NCBI RefSeq assembly: GCF_003471165.1
Contig: NZ_QRIL01000035.1
Span: 1-39,719 of the forward strand
Source of the DNA: Ruminococcus sp. AM22-13
GTDB taxonomy: Bacteria > Bacillota > Clostridia > Lachnospirales > Lachnospiraceae
Direction of reading: 5' to 3'
DNA length: 39,719 nucleotides
Below are positions 1-7,665 of this stretch, in pieces. Position numbers and translations under genes: made by a program. The notes under the pieces are model-generated. The model was given only the letters and a program-made list of their open reading frames with translations. It was not told the origin of the DNA and made no database searches. Position 1 is the stretch's first letter; every line of letters begins with the position of its first letter.

Positions 1-1
1 T

Positions 2-57
2 TTAAAGTTCCCTGGAAGTCGTGACCGGATGATTATTCATCGCTTACCCCCAAATTG
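2..57 (+). CDS. C-terminal tail of an unidentified gene (partial)
   Basis: One frame is open from the window edge to a TGA at 55-57 and reads LKFPGSRDRMIIHRLPPN. The stop falls at the start of a repeat that carries a terminator hairpin, which fits the end of an upstream gene of the integrative element. Only about 18 residues are visible, so no family can be named and chance is possible. Confidence 0.25.
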
Positions 58-112
58 AATATGGAACTCTAAAGCACTTGCTGTTTTCACTTTGAAAATG
101 ACAGGTGCTTTT
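51..112 (+). repeat. 62-bp direct repeat, copy 1, containing a terminator-like hairpin
   Basis: This copy matches 952-1014 with only a few differences. Within it, the arm starting GCACTTGCTG at 74 pairs imperfectly, with G-U pairs, with the arm ending ACAGGTGC at 108, followed by TTTT. It therefore looks like a Rho-independent terminator for the gene entering from the left. Confidence 0.7.
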
Positions 113-169
113 GCTTTAGGGAGGGTAAGTTTGTCAGAAAACTAAGTTAAAAATATTTCACTTTTGCTA

Positions 170-198
170 TTGACATTTGTATATCTGAGTGATATATT
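170..198 (+). promoter_or_regulatory. Sigma-A type promoter of the membrane protein / XRE pair
   Basis: TTGACA at 170-175 and TATATT at 193-198 are separated by 17 bases, a near-consensus vegetative promoter. Transcription would start near 205, about 38 bases before the membrane protein start codon. No other gene lies between this promoter and the pair. Confidence 0.75.
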
Positions 199-205
199 TA
201 TAACA

Positions 206-217
206 TCGCAAGTGCGA
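206..217. promoter_or_regulatory. Candidate operator palindrome at the start site
   Basis: TCGCA-AG-TGCGA forms a 5-bp inverted repeat with a two-base centre, directly downstream of the -10 box and over the predicted transcription start. This is the usual place and size for an XRE repressor half-site pair, so autoregulation by the gene at 661 is inferred. Binding is not shown by the sequence itself. Confidence 0.45.
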
Positions 218-242
218 AATATATAACATTGGAGGAAGAAAC

Positions 243-659
243 ATGAATAAAAAAGTATCTTTAAGAGAAATTGTTGGAACAAAAATAATCTACGCAATCA
301 TTCTTGCATCTTACTACTGGATGTGGGCAAGAACGGATTGGAAAGACTGGTATCTAACTTTACAGCTTGTATTTGGTTGTTTCCTTGCTGCTTTTTTTGC
401 ATTTCAGCAAATGAGAATTAAGAAATACAAAAAGGAAGGAATTGATGAAATGGCAGAGCGAAACTTGAAACGATGTGATTCATTTTGCTTGAAGGTTTTT
501 GTCGCTGTTATGGTTGTAGTTGCCTGGGGATGTGCTGTTTTGGGTCATGTTGATGCTATCAACATGGGAGTAGTTGGGTGGATTATAGTTTTAACTATTT
601 TGATTTTATCTATTATTAGAACATTGATGTTTGTGATTATAGATAGCAAGGGGGTATGA
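243..659 (+). CDS. Small multi-pass membrane protein of unknown function
   Basis: A 138-residue protein with about four hydrophobic segments (roughly residues 10-28, 37-54, 82-104 and 110-133) and a charged loop at 58-80. The start ATG has GGAGG nine or so bases upstream, behind a strong promoter. It is followed after one base by an XRE regulator. A small membrane protein beside a compact XRE regulator is a common Firmicute pairing whose role is mostly unknown; a regulator-controlled sensor or an immunity-type function are guesses. I do not recognise a specific family with confidence. The pair is flanked by copies of a 62-bp repeat, which suggests it entered the element as a unit. Confidence 0.8.
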   Translation: MNKKVSLREIVGTKIIYAIILASYYWMWARTDWKDWYLTLQLVFGCFLAAFFAFQQMRIKKYKKEGIDEMAERNLKRCDSFCLKVFVAVMVVVAWGCAVLGHVDAINMGVVGWIIVLTILILSIIRTLMFVIIDSKGV

Positions 660-660
660 T

Positions 661-870
661 ATGGCTCTTGTTACAAAAATTAAAGAATATCGTGAGCAGG
701 CAGGATATAAGCAAAGCGAACTTGCAGAGCTTGTTGGTGCGAGACGAGAAACGATAGTTCACCTTGAAAATGGCAGATATAATCCGTCTCTTAAATTAGC
801 CATGGATATTGCAAAAGTATTTCATGTTACAGTGGAGGAGTTATTTGAATTTGTAGAAGATGAGAAATAA
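661..870 (+). CDS. XRE-family transcriptional regulator (single-domain)
   Basis: A 69-residue protein that is almost entirely one helix-turn-helix domain of the Cro/C1 type: [20 protein letters not shown], then an [18 protein letters not shown] recognition region, ending in the usual VTVEELFEF helix. It matches the compact family of DNA-binding regulators that are paired with small membrane proteins. The start follows the preceding stop by one base and AAGGGGG lies just upstream, so the two genes are translated together from the promoter at 170. The palindrome at 206-217 is its most likely binding site. No dimerisation or sensor domain is present, so any signal would have to come from the membrane partner or another protein. 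Confidence 0.88.
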   Translation: MALVTKIKEYREQAGYKQSELAELVGARRETIVHLENGRYNPSLKLAMDIAKVFHVTVEELFEFVEDEK

Positions 871-914
871 AATTTAGACATCTTCTTACTAATAAATCTT
901 CACAGCTTTACTAA

Positions 915-946
915 GCAGGAAATCCGAAAAGGTCTCCTGCTTTTTT
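915..946 (+). terminator. Rho-independent terminator after the XRE gene
   Basis: AGCAGGA at 915-921 pairs with TCCTGCT at 935-941, followed by a run of six T. It closes the two-gene unit before the second 62-bp repeat. Confidence 0.8.
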
Positions 947-951
947 GCACC

Positions 952-1014
952 CAAAATTGAATATGGAACTCTAAGGCACTTGCTGTTTTCGTTTTGAAAA
1001 TGACAGGTGCTTTT
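952..1014 (+). repeat. 62-bp direct repeat, copy 2, containing a terminator-like hairpin
   Basis: Near-identical to 51-112. The hairpin arms lie at 976-982 and 1004-1010 and are followed by six T, so this copy has the better terminator. The primase-like gene starts only 22 bases beyond, so it sits directly behind a terminator and would need read-through, antitermination or an unseen promoter. The period between copies is about 901 bp. Confidence 0.7.
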
Positions 1015-1036
1015 TTCGTTTCAGGAAAGGAGTCAC

Positions 1037-1675
1037 ATGAATGTATTTGAAGTTGTAAAAGAAAATGTTACTGCCCGACAAGCCGCAGAAGCCTATGGCT
1101 TGAAAGTGGGTCGCACTGGTATAGCGTGCTGTCCGTTTCACTCGGATAAGTCCCCCAGTATGAAGCTGGATGAACGCTATTACTGTTTTGGCTGCGGAGC
1201 AACCGGAGACGCTGTTGATCTGACAGCGAAGCTATTCGGTATCGGGCTGAGGGAAGCTGCTGTCAAACTTGCTGAAGATTTTGGTCTTAACTATGACAGC
1301 CGACAAAAGCCCAGTGTCCGCCCTCGTATTCGTGAGCCGACACCGGAACAGAAGTATCAAAAAGGAGAAAATCATTGCTACAAGGTGCTGACGGATTATT
1401 TTCATCTTCTTAGAGAATGGGAAAAGAAATACGCTCCTAAACAGCCGGATGAGGAATGGAATCCTCTGTTTGCAGAAGCACTGCACAGGAAGAACTATAT
1501 CGAATATCTGCTTGATATTCTTCTGTATGGTTCATTGGAGGAACGAAAAGCACTTGTGGCAGAACAGAGAAAGGAGGCGTTGAAACTTGAACAGCGAATT
1601 GCAGAACTGTCAGCAGACAGAACCATGCACAGTAGAAGAAATCCGAAACAGCTTAGAGCAGAGCGAGAAAGGTAA
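1037..1675 (+). CDS. CHC2 zinc-finger primase-like protein of an integrative element
   Basis: A 212-residue protein that starts with the zinc-binding domain of DnaG-type primases. CCPFHSDKSPSM at 31-42 and YYCFGCGATGD at 49-59 supply the C-x2-H ... C-x2-C ligands (C32, H35, C50, C53). The rest, from about residue 85, is charged and helical and has no TOPRIM catalytic core, so it may bind template DNA and help the partner helicase rather than prime alone. The ATG at 1037 was chosen over 1007 because GGAAAGGAG lies just before it. Its last 89 bases overlap the VapE gene in another frame. CHC2 plus VapE is the usual replication pair in Tn1549-like elements of Clostridia. Confidence 0.85.
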   Translation: MNVFEVVKENVTARQAAEAYGLKVGRTGIACCPFHSDKSPSMKLDERYYCFGCGATGDAVDLTAKLFGIGLREAAVKLAEDFGLNYDSRQKPSVRPRIREPTPEQKYQKGENHCYKVLTDYFHLLREWEKKYAPKQPDEEWNPLFAEALHRKNYIEYLLDILLYGSLEERKALVAEQRKEALKLEQRIAELSADRTMHSRRNPKQLRAERER

Positions 1676-2963
1676 GGTTTATAATACTGCCGCAAATTAT
1701 AAGCGTGTTCTGCAATATGACCCACTTTTGAAAGGGGCTATCCGAAAAAATCTTCTGACCGAAAGAATCGATATTGTGAAGCCCCTCGGCTGGTATCGTG
1801 ACAGCCCGACATTGACGGATGTAGATGTGAAATATCTGCTCCTATATTTTGAAGAAAACTATGGATTGACCGTAGAGAAGAAAATCATAGACGCAGTTGC
1901 GGTTATTGCCAACGAAAACCGTTACCACCCTGTCTGCGATTTTCTCAATGCCCTACACTGGGACGGAACGGAACGCATACGCTTCTGTCTGCACCGCTTT
2001 CTCGGTTCTGATACAGATGATTACACCTATGAAGCATTGAAGTTGTTTCTGTTGGGTGCTATCTCACGAGCCTTTAAGCCGGGGTGCAAATTTGAGGTAA
2101 TGCTCTGTCTTGTAGGCGGTCAGGGAGCCGGAAAGTCCTCTTTCTTCCGTTTGCTTGCGGTCAATGATGATTGGTTCTCTGATGACTTGAAAAAGCTGGA
2201 TGATGAAAATGTGTACCGCAAAATGCAGGGGCATTGGATTATTGAAATGTCGGAAATGATTGCAACCGCCAACGCTAAGAGCATTGAAGAAATCAAATCC
2301 TTTCTGAGCCGCCAAAAGGAAACCTATAAGATACCGTATGAAACACATCCGGCAGACAGAAAACGACAATGTGTGTTTGGAGGTTCTTCTAATACCCTTG
2401 ACTTTCTTCCCCTTGACCGAACAGGCAACCGCCGCTTCGTTCCGGTTATGGTCTATCCTGAAAGGGCTGAGGTTCATATTTTGGCGGATGAACAGGCTTC
2501 CAGAGAGTATATCAATCAGATGTGGGCAGAGGCTATGGAGATTTACAGAAGCGGCAATTTCCGTCTGAGATTCAGTCCGGCTATGAACGCTTATCTGAAA
2601 GCCCACCAAAAGGACTTTATGCCGGAGGACACAAAGGCAGGACAGATTTTAGACTATTTGGAACGCTATTCCGGCAGCATGGTCTGTTCCAAACAGCTTT
2701 ATAAGGAAGCACTGGGGCATGATTATGACGAACCGAAACAATGGGAACTGCGAGAGATCAACGACATTATGAATAACGCTGTCACAGGCTGGAGGGCGTT
2801 CAGCAATCCTAGGTATTTTCCAGAGCCTTACCGCAGACAAAAAGGCTGGGAGCGTATCAGGAACGACAACGAGCCTGACAACAGCATGGATGGTTTTCAG
2901 GAAATCCCGACAGAGGAAATGGAACAGTTAGGACTTTCGGAAGAATGGTTGAAGCAAAAATAA
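1587..2963 (+). CDS. VapE-family P-loop helicase / replication protein
   Basis: A 458-residue protein of the virulence-associated E family, an SF3-like AAA+ helicase found with primases in mobile elements. Walker A is GGQGAGKS at 177-184, the acidic Walker B region is IIEMSE at 218-223, a sensor-like GSSNTLDFL lies at 266-274, and an arginine-finger segment DRTGNRRF at 277-284. The start is a TTG at 1587, chosen because AAAGGAGG ends nine bases upstream. It overlaps the CHC2 gene by 89 bases, so the two are translationally linked. It would unwind element DNA at an origin; the iteron-like repeats immediately downstream are the natural candidate. The gene looks intact although the element around it is not. 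Confidence 0.85.
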   Translation: MNSELQNCQQTEPCTVEEIRNSLEQSEKGKVYNTAANYKRVLQYDPLLKGAIRKNLLTERIDIVKPLGWYRDSPTLTDVDVKYLLLYFEENYGLTVEKKIIDAVAVIANENRYHPVCDFLNALHWDGTERIRFCLHRFLGSDTDDYTYEALKLFLLGAISRAFKPGCKFEVMLCLVGGQGAGKSSFFRLLAVNDDWFSDDLKKLDDENVYRKMQGHWIIEMSEMIATANAKSIEEIKSFLSRQKETYKIPYETHPADRKRQCVFGGSSNTLDFLPLDRTGNRRFVPVMVYPERAEVHILADEQASREYINQMWAEAMEIYRSGNFRLRFSPAMNAYLKAHQKDFMPEDTKAGQILDYLERYSGSMVCSKQLYKEALGHDYDEPKQWELREINDIMNNAVTGWRAFSNPRYFPEPYRRQKGWERIRNDNEPDNSMDGFQEIPTEEMEQLGLSEEWLKQK

Positions 2964-2967
2964 AAGC

Positions 2968-3183
2968 CAGTTGTCGCTTCGGTTGTCGAGCCGGTTGTCG
3001 GTCTGGTTGTCGGGCGAAAATCCCGAAAGCCTTGATATTGCGGCACTTTTCCCTCTCTGACAACCATGACAACCAATATTATAAAGAAAAAGGAAATAGT
3101 AAAAAGATAGTATCGCCCGATAAAGAAAAAAGGTTTTCTGATGTCCGTTGTCGGAACTTCGTTGTCAGACCTTTCCTTGTCGG
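2968..3183. repeat. Iteron-like TTGTCG repeat cluster, candidate replication origin
   Basis: Four tandem 12-bp units (2968-2979, 2980-2991, 2992-3003, 3004-3015) share the core GTTGTCG. Two units in the opposite orientation lie at 3057-3065 and 3066-3074, and three more forward units at 3146-3154, 3160-3168 and 3175-3183. Between the inverted and last forward groups is an AT-rich block at about 3075-3113. Iterons of both orientations around an AT-rich stretch, just after a helicase gene, resemble origins of primase/helicase-based mobile elements such as SaPIs. That it is an origin is inference. Confidence 0.55.
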
Positions 3184-3189
3184 GCTTTT
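3115..3189 (+). other. Long imperfect hairpin followed by T-run, before tnpW
   Basis: GCCCGA at 3115-3120 pairs with TCGGGC at 3180-3185, and inner segments (AGG with CCT, TCTGA with TCAGA) extend a large interrupted stem. A run of five T follows. It may be a terminator or attenuator after the helicase gene, or an extruding structure of the putative origin; it overlaps the last iterons. Confidence 0.4.
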
Positions 3190-3210
3190 TCATTCAAGGA
3201 GGAATATCGT

Positions 3211-3408
3211 ATGACAAATATTGTGAACAGTACACTACCCACCCCAAATAACCATTCGGAGAAAAACAAACCGGATGGAGTTTTTGTGATTAAGCAAGGC
3301 AAAACAAATTATAAAGTCAAAGTGTTTTTTGACCATAGTAGCGGTTTGACTGCTGAGGACAGGTTGAAACGCATTATTCAGGCAGAAGCAGAGAGAGAAT
3401 CTGCGTAA
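3211..3408 (+). CDS. tnpW: Transposon-encoded protein TnpW
   Basis: A 65-residue protein whose central part KPDGVFVIKQGKTNYKVKVF and following FDHSSGLTAEDRLKRIIQ match the TnpW family of small proteins carried by Tn4451/Tn1549-like elements of Clostridia. The ATG at 3211 has AAGGAGG upstream; an ATG at 3148 in the same frame has no such site. In these elements tnpW normally sits between the replication gene and the large serine recombinase. Here the next sequence is unrelated surface-protein coding sequence, so the recombinase has been lost. Function is not established for the family. Confidence 0.8.
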   Translation: MTNIVNSTLPTPNNHSEKNKPDGVFVIKQGKTNYKVKVFFDHSSGLTAEDRLKRIIQAEAERESA

Positions 3409-3440
3409 GTAATATAAAAAATATCCACGCACCCCCTTGA

Positions 3441-5696
3441 CAAAAGCTTTCAGATGTGAAAATTTCCGGTGGAACGATAACAAATAATTACAGTGGAACA
3501 GGAGAGAATGAAGAAGAAAATGCAATCGTCTTGATGGGGTGGGATCCGAATCTGACTGAAAAAACCGGTTTCGCAGATCTGTATCTTAGACGCAGTCCGA
3601 AAATAACGGGAAGCGTAACACTTGCCGATGATTATTGTGCTACAGACAGCAAAAATTATAGTCCGCTTATTTATGTGGATGATTCATTTAAGGTAAACAA
3701 ACCTATTTTAATAGGTCCTATATATGGTGACGATCCAGATACGCCAGCAGTTATATATGCTAATGAATCTATAGCCGGGAATTATCAGTCACACTTTTGT
3801 TCTAAAGAAGGCAGTAACAGGGAGCTGGTAAAAAAAGGAGCAACTTTAAAATGGGTAGTTAAAGTTAATGTTAGATTGAGGACTTTTGCTGACATTACTG
3901 ATTTTCCTAAGCTTAATCCAGAAAAAAGTATTTATCTTATAAAGGGAGAAAAAGTGAGTCCCAAAGATATTCCTGAAGCGGCAGTGATACTTGGTTACGA
4001 AAGAACTGGATGGCGCAATGAAAGTGGCAATACTACCTGGGATCCTGATTCTGAGATCACAGACAATATGATAATACGGGAAGTATGGGCTCTGGTAAAG
4101 CCAATAGTCCAAGTTTCAGCGGATAAAGAAAAAGGCTGTCCGTCTTCTAAAATTGTTTTAACGGCAAAGGCAACGCATGTGCTTGACGATAAAAGCATTA
4201 CGTACAGCTATCAATGGTATAAAGATAATCAGACTCTGGATGGTCAGACAGGAGGAACTCTTGCAGTCTCTGAGGAGGGAACCTATAAGGTGGAGGTAAC
4301 AGCTACAAGTCAAGCAGGAGCGACATCTAAAGAAACAGCATCTATTGTAATTCCTGCGTTTGAACATTCTTATTCCTGGCAGTCTGATAAAACAAATCAC
4401 TGGAAGCACTGCAGCATTGGAAATGAGGATACAGCACAGGAAGCACATCAATTTGATGGCTGGACAGTAATAAAGCAGGCATCAATCGGAGTGGAAGGAG
4501 AGAAGGAAAGAACCTGTAAGGTTTGTAGATACAAAGAAACGGCAACAATCCCGGCAATCTATATCCCAAGTTACCCGGTAACAGGTATCAAGGTATCTCA
4601 GGACACCCTTATGCTTACAAAGAAGGACGAGACTGCACAGCTTTCCGCTGAGGTAATTCCGTCTTATGCAGACAATACACGGGTAACCTGGAAGTCCAGT
4701 GATGAAAATGTGGCAACTGTAGATGAGAAGGGTAAAGTAACCGCAGTTGGAAATGGAACAGCTACAATCACAGCCACATCCGTAAGCGGAAATTATACCG
4801 CAACTGTAGCCGTAACCGTAAAGATTCCTGTAGAAATTGAGAAGATCTCGATTGAAGCAGAGAAGGAAACACTGACGAAGATTGGTGAATCCACAGAACT
4901 GAAAGTTAAGATCGAACCTGAGAACGCGGATGCCCAGAAGCTGATCTGGAAGTCTGACAATGAAATGATCGCTGCTGTAGATGAGAATGGTAAAGTAACA
5001 GCAATCGGAAATGGAACGGCAATAATTACAGTAACGACAGAAGATAGAAAAAACACAGCTTCAATAACAATCACAGTGAAGATCCCTGATGAGCCTGTAA
5101 TTAACAAAACAAAAGGGTTCGGACGCTTAAAAGTCCGTTCTGTAAACCAGACGAAAACTTCCATAACCTTAGAATGGAGTAAACTTGATGGTGTGGACGG
5201 ATATTTGGTATATGGAAACCGCTGCAATACAAGTACAAAGACATACAAATACAAAAAGCTTGCCACTATTACAAACGGACGTACATGGACACATAAAAAT
5301 CTGAAGAAAGGCACTTTCTATAAATATATCGTAAAAGTATATAGAATAGTAGATGGCAAAAAGGTAGTGACAGATACATCTGCCTCCATACATGTAATCA
5401 CACAGGGCAGCAAATACGGAATTGCAAGATCTGTTTCCGTAACTAAGATTGGAAACAAAAAGAATGTTTCAAAAATAACCCTGAAAAAAGGAAAAACAGC
5501 ACAGATCACAGCAAAAGAAATAAAAAAGGACAAAAAGATCAGACACCACAGAAATCTCTGCTATGAAAGCAGCAATACAGCAGTAGCCACTGTTACTCCG
5601 GAGGGGCTTCTCCAGGCAGTTGGTAAGGGGACCTGTACGATATGGGTATATGCACAAAACGGTGTATATGCGGCACTGACGGTTACTGTGAAATGA
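3441..5696 (+). pseudogene. Surface protein with Big_2 domains, 5' end missing
   Basis: The frame opens right after a TGA at 3438-3440 and starts in mid-domain (QKLSD, then VKISGGTITNN, a beta-helix repeat motif). The GTG at 3456 has no ribosome binding site and there is no signal peptide. Counted from that GTG the 746 residues contain the end of a beta-helix (1-130), a Listeria-Bacteroides-type beta-grasp region (137-215), an Ig-like domain (216-300), a cysteine-bearing segment with CKVC (304-366), two Big_2 domains (373-456 and 459-542), an Fn3-like domain (553-648) and a third Big_2-like domain (656-746). No LPxTG anchor is seen. It is the remainder of a secreted adhesin-like protein, cut at its junction with the mobile element. 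Confidence 0.8.
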
Positions 5697-5720
5697 TAAA
5701 ACATGATATCATCTGAATAT
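5682..5720 (+). repeat. 39-bp shared 3' tail, copy A
   Basis: The last codons, the stop and the following bases of the truncated surface gene match 11662-11700 with two mismatches. The repeat contains the perfect palindrome ATGATATCAT. Confidence 0.8.
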
Positions 5721-5731
5721 ATATAAACTAC

Positions 5732-5875
5732 GGCCACCAGCTAATCCAGTGACCATAAGCAAAGGGGCAGCACACATTTCAGCAAGAGTTGGATCGAAGC
5801 GTTTTGTTTTTTATATTCAAGTACTGACGAAAAAAAGCCATAAGTGACTCCAACAGCTATCATTTGTTCTGATTC
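5732..5875 (-). pseudogene. Minus-strand gene relic, possibly HAD-phosphatase C-terminus
   Basis: On the minus strand about 5821-5875 translates to SEQMIAVGVTYGFFSSVLEY. The AVGVTYGF core resembles the loop near the C-terminus of phosphoglycolate-phosphatase-like HAD enzymes. The frame meets a TAG just upstream and continues without similarity downstream. A shifted frame over about 5732-5800 reads FDPTLAEMCAAPLLMVTGLA, which I cannot assign. It is short and may be coincidence. Confidence 0.3.
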
Positions 5876-5944
5876 TGTTTTCTACAAAAGAAATAAAAAA
5901 TATTAAGATATTAGAAAATCATAGGTATATAATCTTTAACACCA

Positions 5945-5981
5945 AAAACCGGATTGAGTTTATTCTGCTCAATCCGGTTTT
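5945..5981. terminator. Bidirectional terminator hairpin
   Basis: AAAACCGGATTGAG at 5944-5957 pairs perfectly with CTCAATCCGGTTTT at 5968-5981, with A-rich and T-rich flanks. It can terminate transcription from the surface pseudogene and from any minus-strand message. Confidence 0.8.
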
Positions 5982-6190
5982 ACCCTATTCCCTTTCTCTT
6001 TTTAAAGTTTAACTTTTGTTGTTATACTATGATGCATTACAAAGCTTTTTCAGCTTTAAAAGCGAACACATCATTGGGCGTACAGTTAAGAATGCGGCGA
6101 AAAAGGGAATATTGGGAAATAGGCAGTCTATTTTCTGCTATGTCTCAGATAAAAAGTCTTTTAATATATCCTGACTAATGCTATAATATT

Positions 6191-6286
6191 CCAAAATGTT
6201 AATAGACATACATTTGTTATTTCCAAAATGTTGATTTATATACATTTTCTAATTATAAAATGTTGATACACGAACTATAATAGTTA
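6191..6286. repeat. Three 32-bp tandem repeats upstream of the DUF4143 gene
   Basis: AAAATGTT recurs at a strict 32-base step: units begin at 6191, 6223 and 6255. The first two units agree at 25 of 32 positions; the third keeps mainly the first 14. The array ends about 40 bases before the ATPase start, and TATAAT at 6276-6281 in the last unit could be a -10 box. A three-turn helical spacing suggests cooperative protein binding. Confidence 0.5.
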
Positions 6287-6327
6287 CTGTAGATATTTTT
6301 ATATTATTTGTTGATAGGAGGTACCTC

Positions 6328-7641
6328 ATGTTAAAAAGGAAAGTGACGCATTCAATAAAAAAATGGATCAATTCTAAAAACAAAAAATGTCTTGTGATTC
6401 AAGGAGCCAGACAAACAGGAAAGACTTATATAGTCGAAAGGTTTGCAGAAGAAAACTATGAAGAAATTGTTGAAATAAATTTCAAACAGATACCTTCTGC
6501 GATGGATATTTTTTCCGGTGATTTAACAGTAGATAATATGGTTATGGCTATGCGGTTTCGCTTTCCTGAAAAGAAGATTATCCCAGGAAAGAGTTTGATT
6601 TTTCTGGATGAAATTCAGGAGTGTCAGGAAGCGATTACCTCTCTTAAATTTTGGGCATTGGATAACCGATTTGACGTTATTGCATCGGGATCACTTTTGG
6701 GAATTGATTATAAACGTGCATCTTCTTATCCTGTTGGATATGTTGATTATTTGAAAATGTATGGAATCGATTTTGAAGAATTTCTTTGGGGGATGGGCAT
6801 TTCTGAAGATATGATAATGAAGCTTTGTAGCTATCTTGATTTGAAGGCCATTATTCCAGAGGCAATCCATTCTCAGATGATGAAGTATTTTCGACAGTAT
6901 ATTGCAATAGGCGGTATGCCTGAAGCAGTTCAGAAGTATATAGACACAAGAGACTTTAGAGAAGTTGATAGAATTCAGAGAAGTCTGTTACAAGGATACC
7001 AGTATGATATAGCGCATTATGCTACAGCTGAGGAAAAAGTTAAGGCAGAAAAATGTTACCTATCCCTTGCAAAACAGTTATTGGATAAAGAGAATCATAA
7101 ATTTCAATATAAAGAAGTCGAGCATGGAGGCAGGGCACAGAAATATTTTTCAAGTATAGAATGGTTACTTCGTGCAGACATGGTACATTTGTGTAAACGT
7201 GTAACAGATATAAGGTTTGATCTGGATGATTATGCAAGGGATGATTTTTTTAGAGCTTATACAACTGACTTATCTCTGTTAATGGCAATGAAAGATTTTT
7301 CCATAAAACAGCATATCATAGAAAATACTTTGATCGGAAATTCAAAAGGAGGCATCTTTGAATGTGCTGTAGCGGATGCTTTATATAAGAAAGGGTATCC
7401 GTTATATTTCTACAAAAATGAGACAACAAAAAAAGAAATTGATATAATTATCCAAAAAGATGGAAAAGTAATTCCTATTGAGGTCAAGAGTGGAAATACA
7501 CGCGCAAATTCGCTAAAATCAATTATGAAAAATAATAAAGATATAAGTTTTGGATATAAGTTTATAGATGGAAATATAGGAGCTAGTAAAGAGGGTATTA
7601 TTACATTACCTCTCTATATGGTAGCATTTTTTGATATTTAA
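6328..7641 (+). CDS. AAA+ ATPase with DUF4143 C-terminal domain
   Basis: A 437-residue protein of the large AAA_14/DUF4143 family. Walker A is GARQTGKT at 26-33, Walker B is FLDEIQE from residue 92, and the C-terminal part shows a PD-(D/E)xK-like pattern (E370, D372, then E385 and K387 in IEVK) typical of DUF4143. The start ATG follows ATAGGAGG. These proteins are often multicopy in gut anaerobes and their cellular role is not established; nuclease or defence-related functions have been considered because of the fold. It stands alone between surface genes. A fossil of a second member lies at 13383, showing repeated gain or loss at this locus. Confidence 0.88.
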   Translation: MLKRKVTHSIKKWINSKNKKCLVIQGARQTGKTYIVERFAEENYEEIVEINFKQIPSAMDIFSGDLTVDNMVMAMRFRFPEKKIIPGKSLIFLDEIQECQEAITSLKFWALDNRFDVIASGSLLGIDYKRASSYPVGYVDYLKMYGIDFEEFLWGMGISEDMIMKLCSYLDLKAIIPEAIHSQMMKYFRQYIAIGGMPEAVQKYIDTRDFREVDRIQRSLLQGYQYDIAHYATAEEKVKAEKCYLSLAKQLLDKENHKFQYKEVEHGGRAQKYFSSIEWLLRADMVHLCKRVTDIRFDLDDYARDDFFRAYTTDLSLLMAMKDFSIKQHIIENTLIGNSKGGIFECAVADALYKKGYPLYFYKNETTKKEIDIIIQKDGKVIPIEVKSGNTRANSLKSIMKNNKDISFGYKFIDGNIGASKEGIITLPLYMVAFFDI

Positions 7642-7665
7642 CCGAATCAAGTAAGTCCCCTGTTT

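Larger units (their letters stand above)
5721..6190. other. Non-coding stretch between the surface pseudogene and the DUF4143 gene
   Basis: It holds a minus-strand gene relic near 5732-5875, AT-rich DNA, and a strong hairpin at 5945-5981. Beyond the hairpin I see no gene I can support: the 74-codon frame at 5954-6178 has no ribosome binding site and starts inside the hairpin. Confidence 0.6.

Noticed and set aside
4793..5314. 173-codon minus-strand frame opposite the Big_2 domains
   Set aside because: It is a shadow of the plus-strand Big_2 and Fn3 coding sequence with the hydrophobic bias expected from reversed codons.
3456..5696. An intact surface gene starting at GTG 3456
   Set aside because: It lacks a signal peptide and ribosome binding site and begins in the middle of a beta-helix repeat; a 5'-truncated gene fits better.
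5954..6178. 74-codon plus-strand reading frame
   Set aside because: It starts within a terminator stem, has no ribosome binding site and resembles no family.
6191..6286. CRISPR-like 32-bp repeats
   Set aside because: The units are directly adjacent with no spacers, only three copies, and degenerate.
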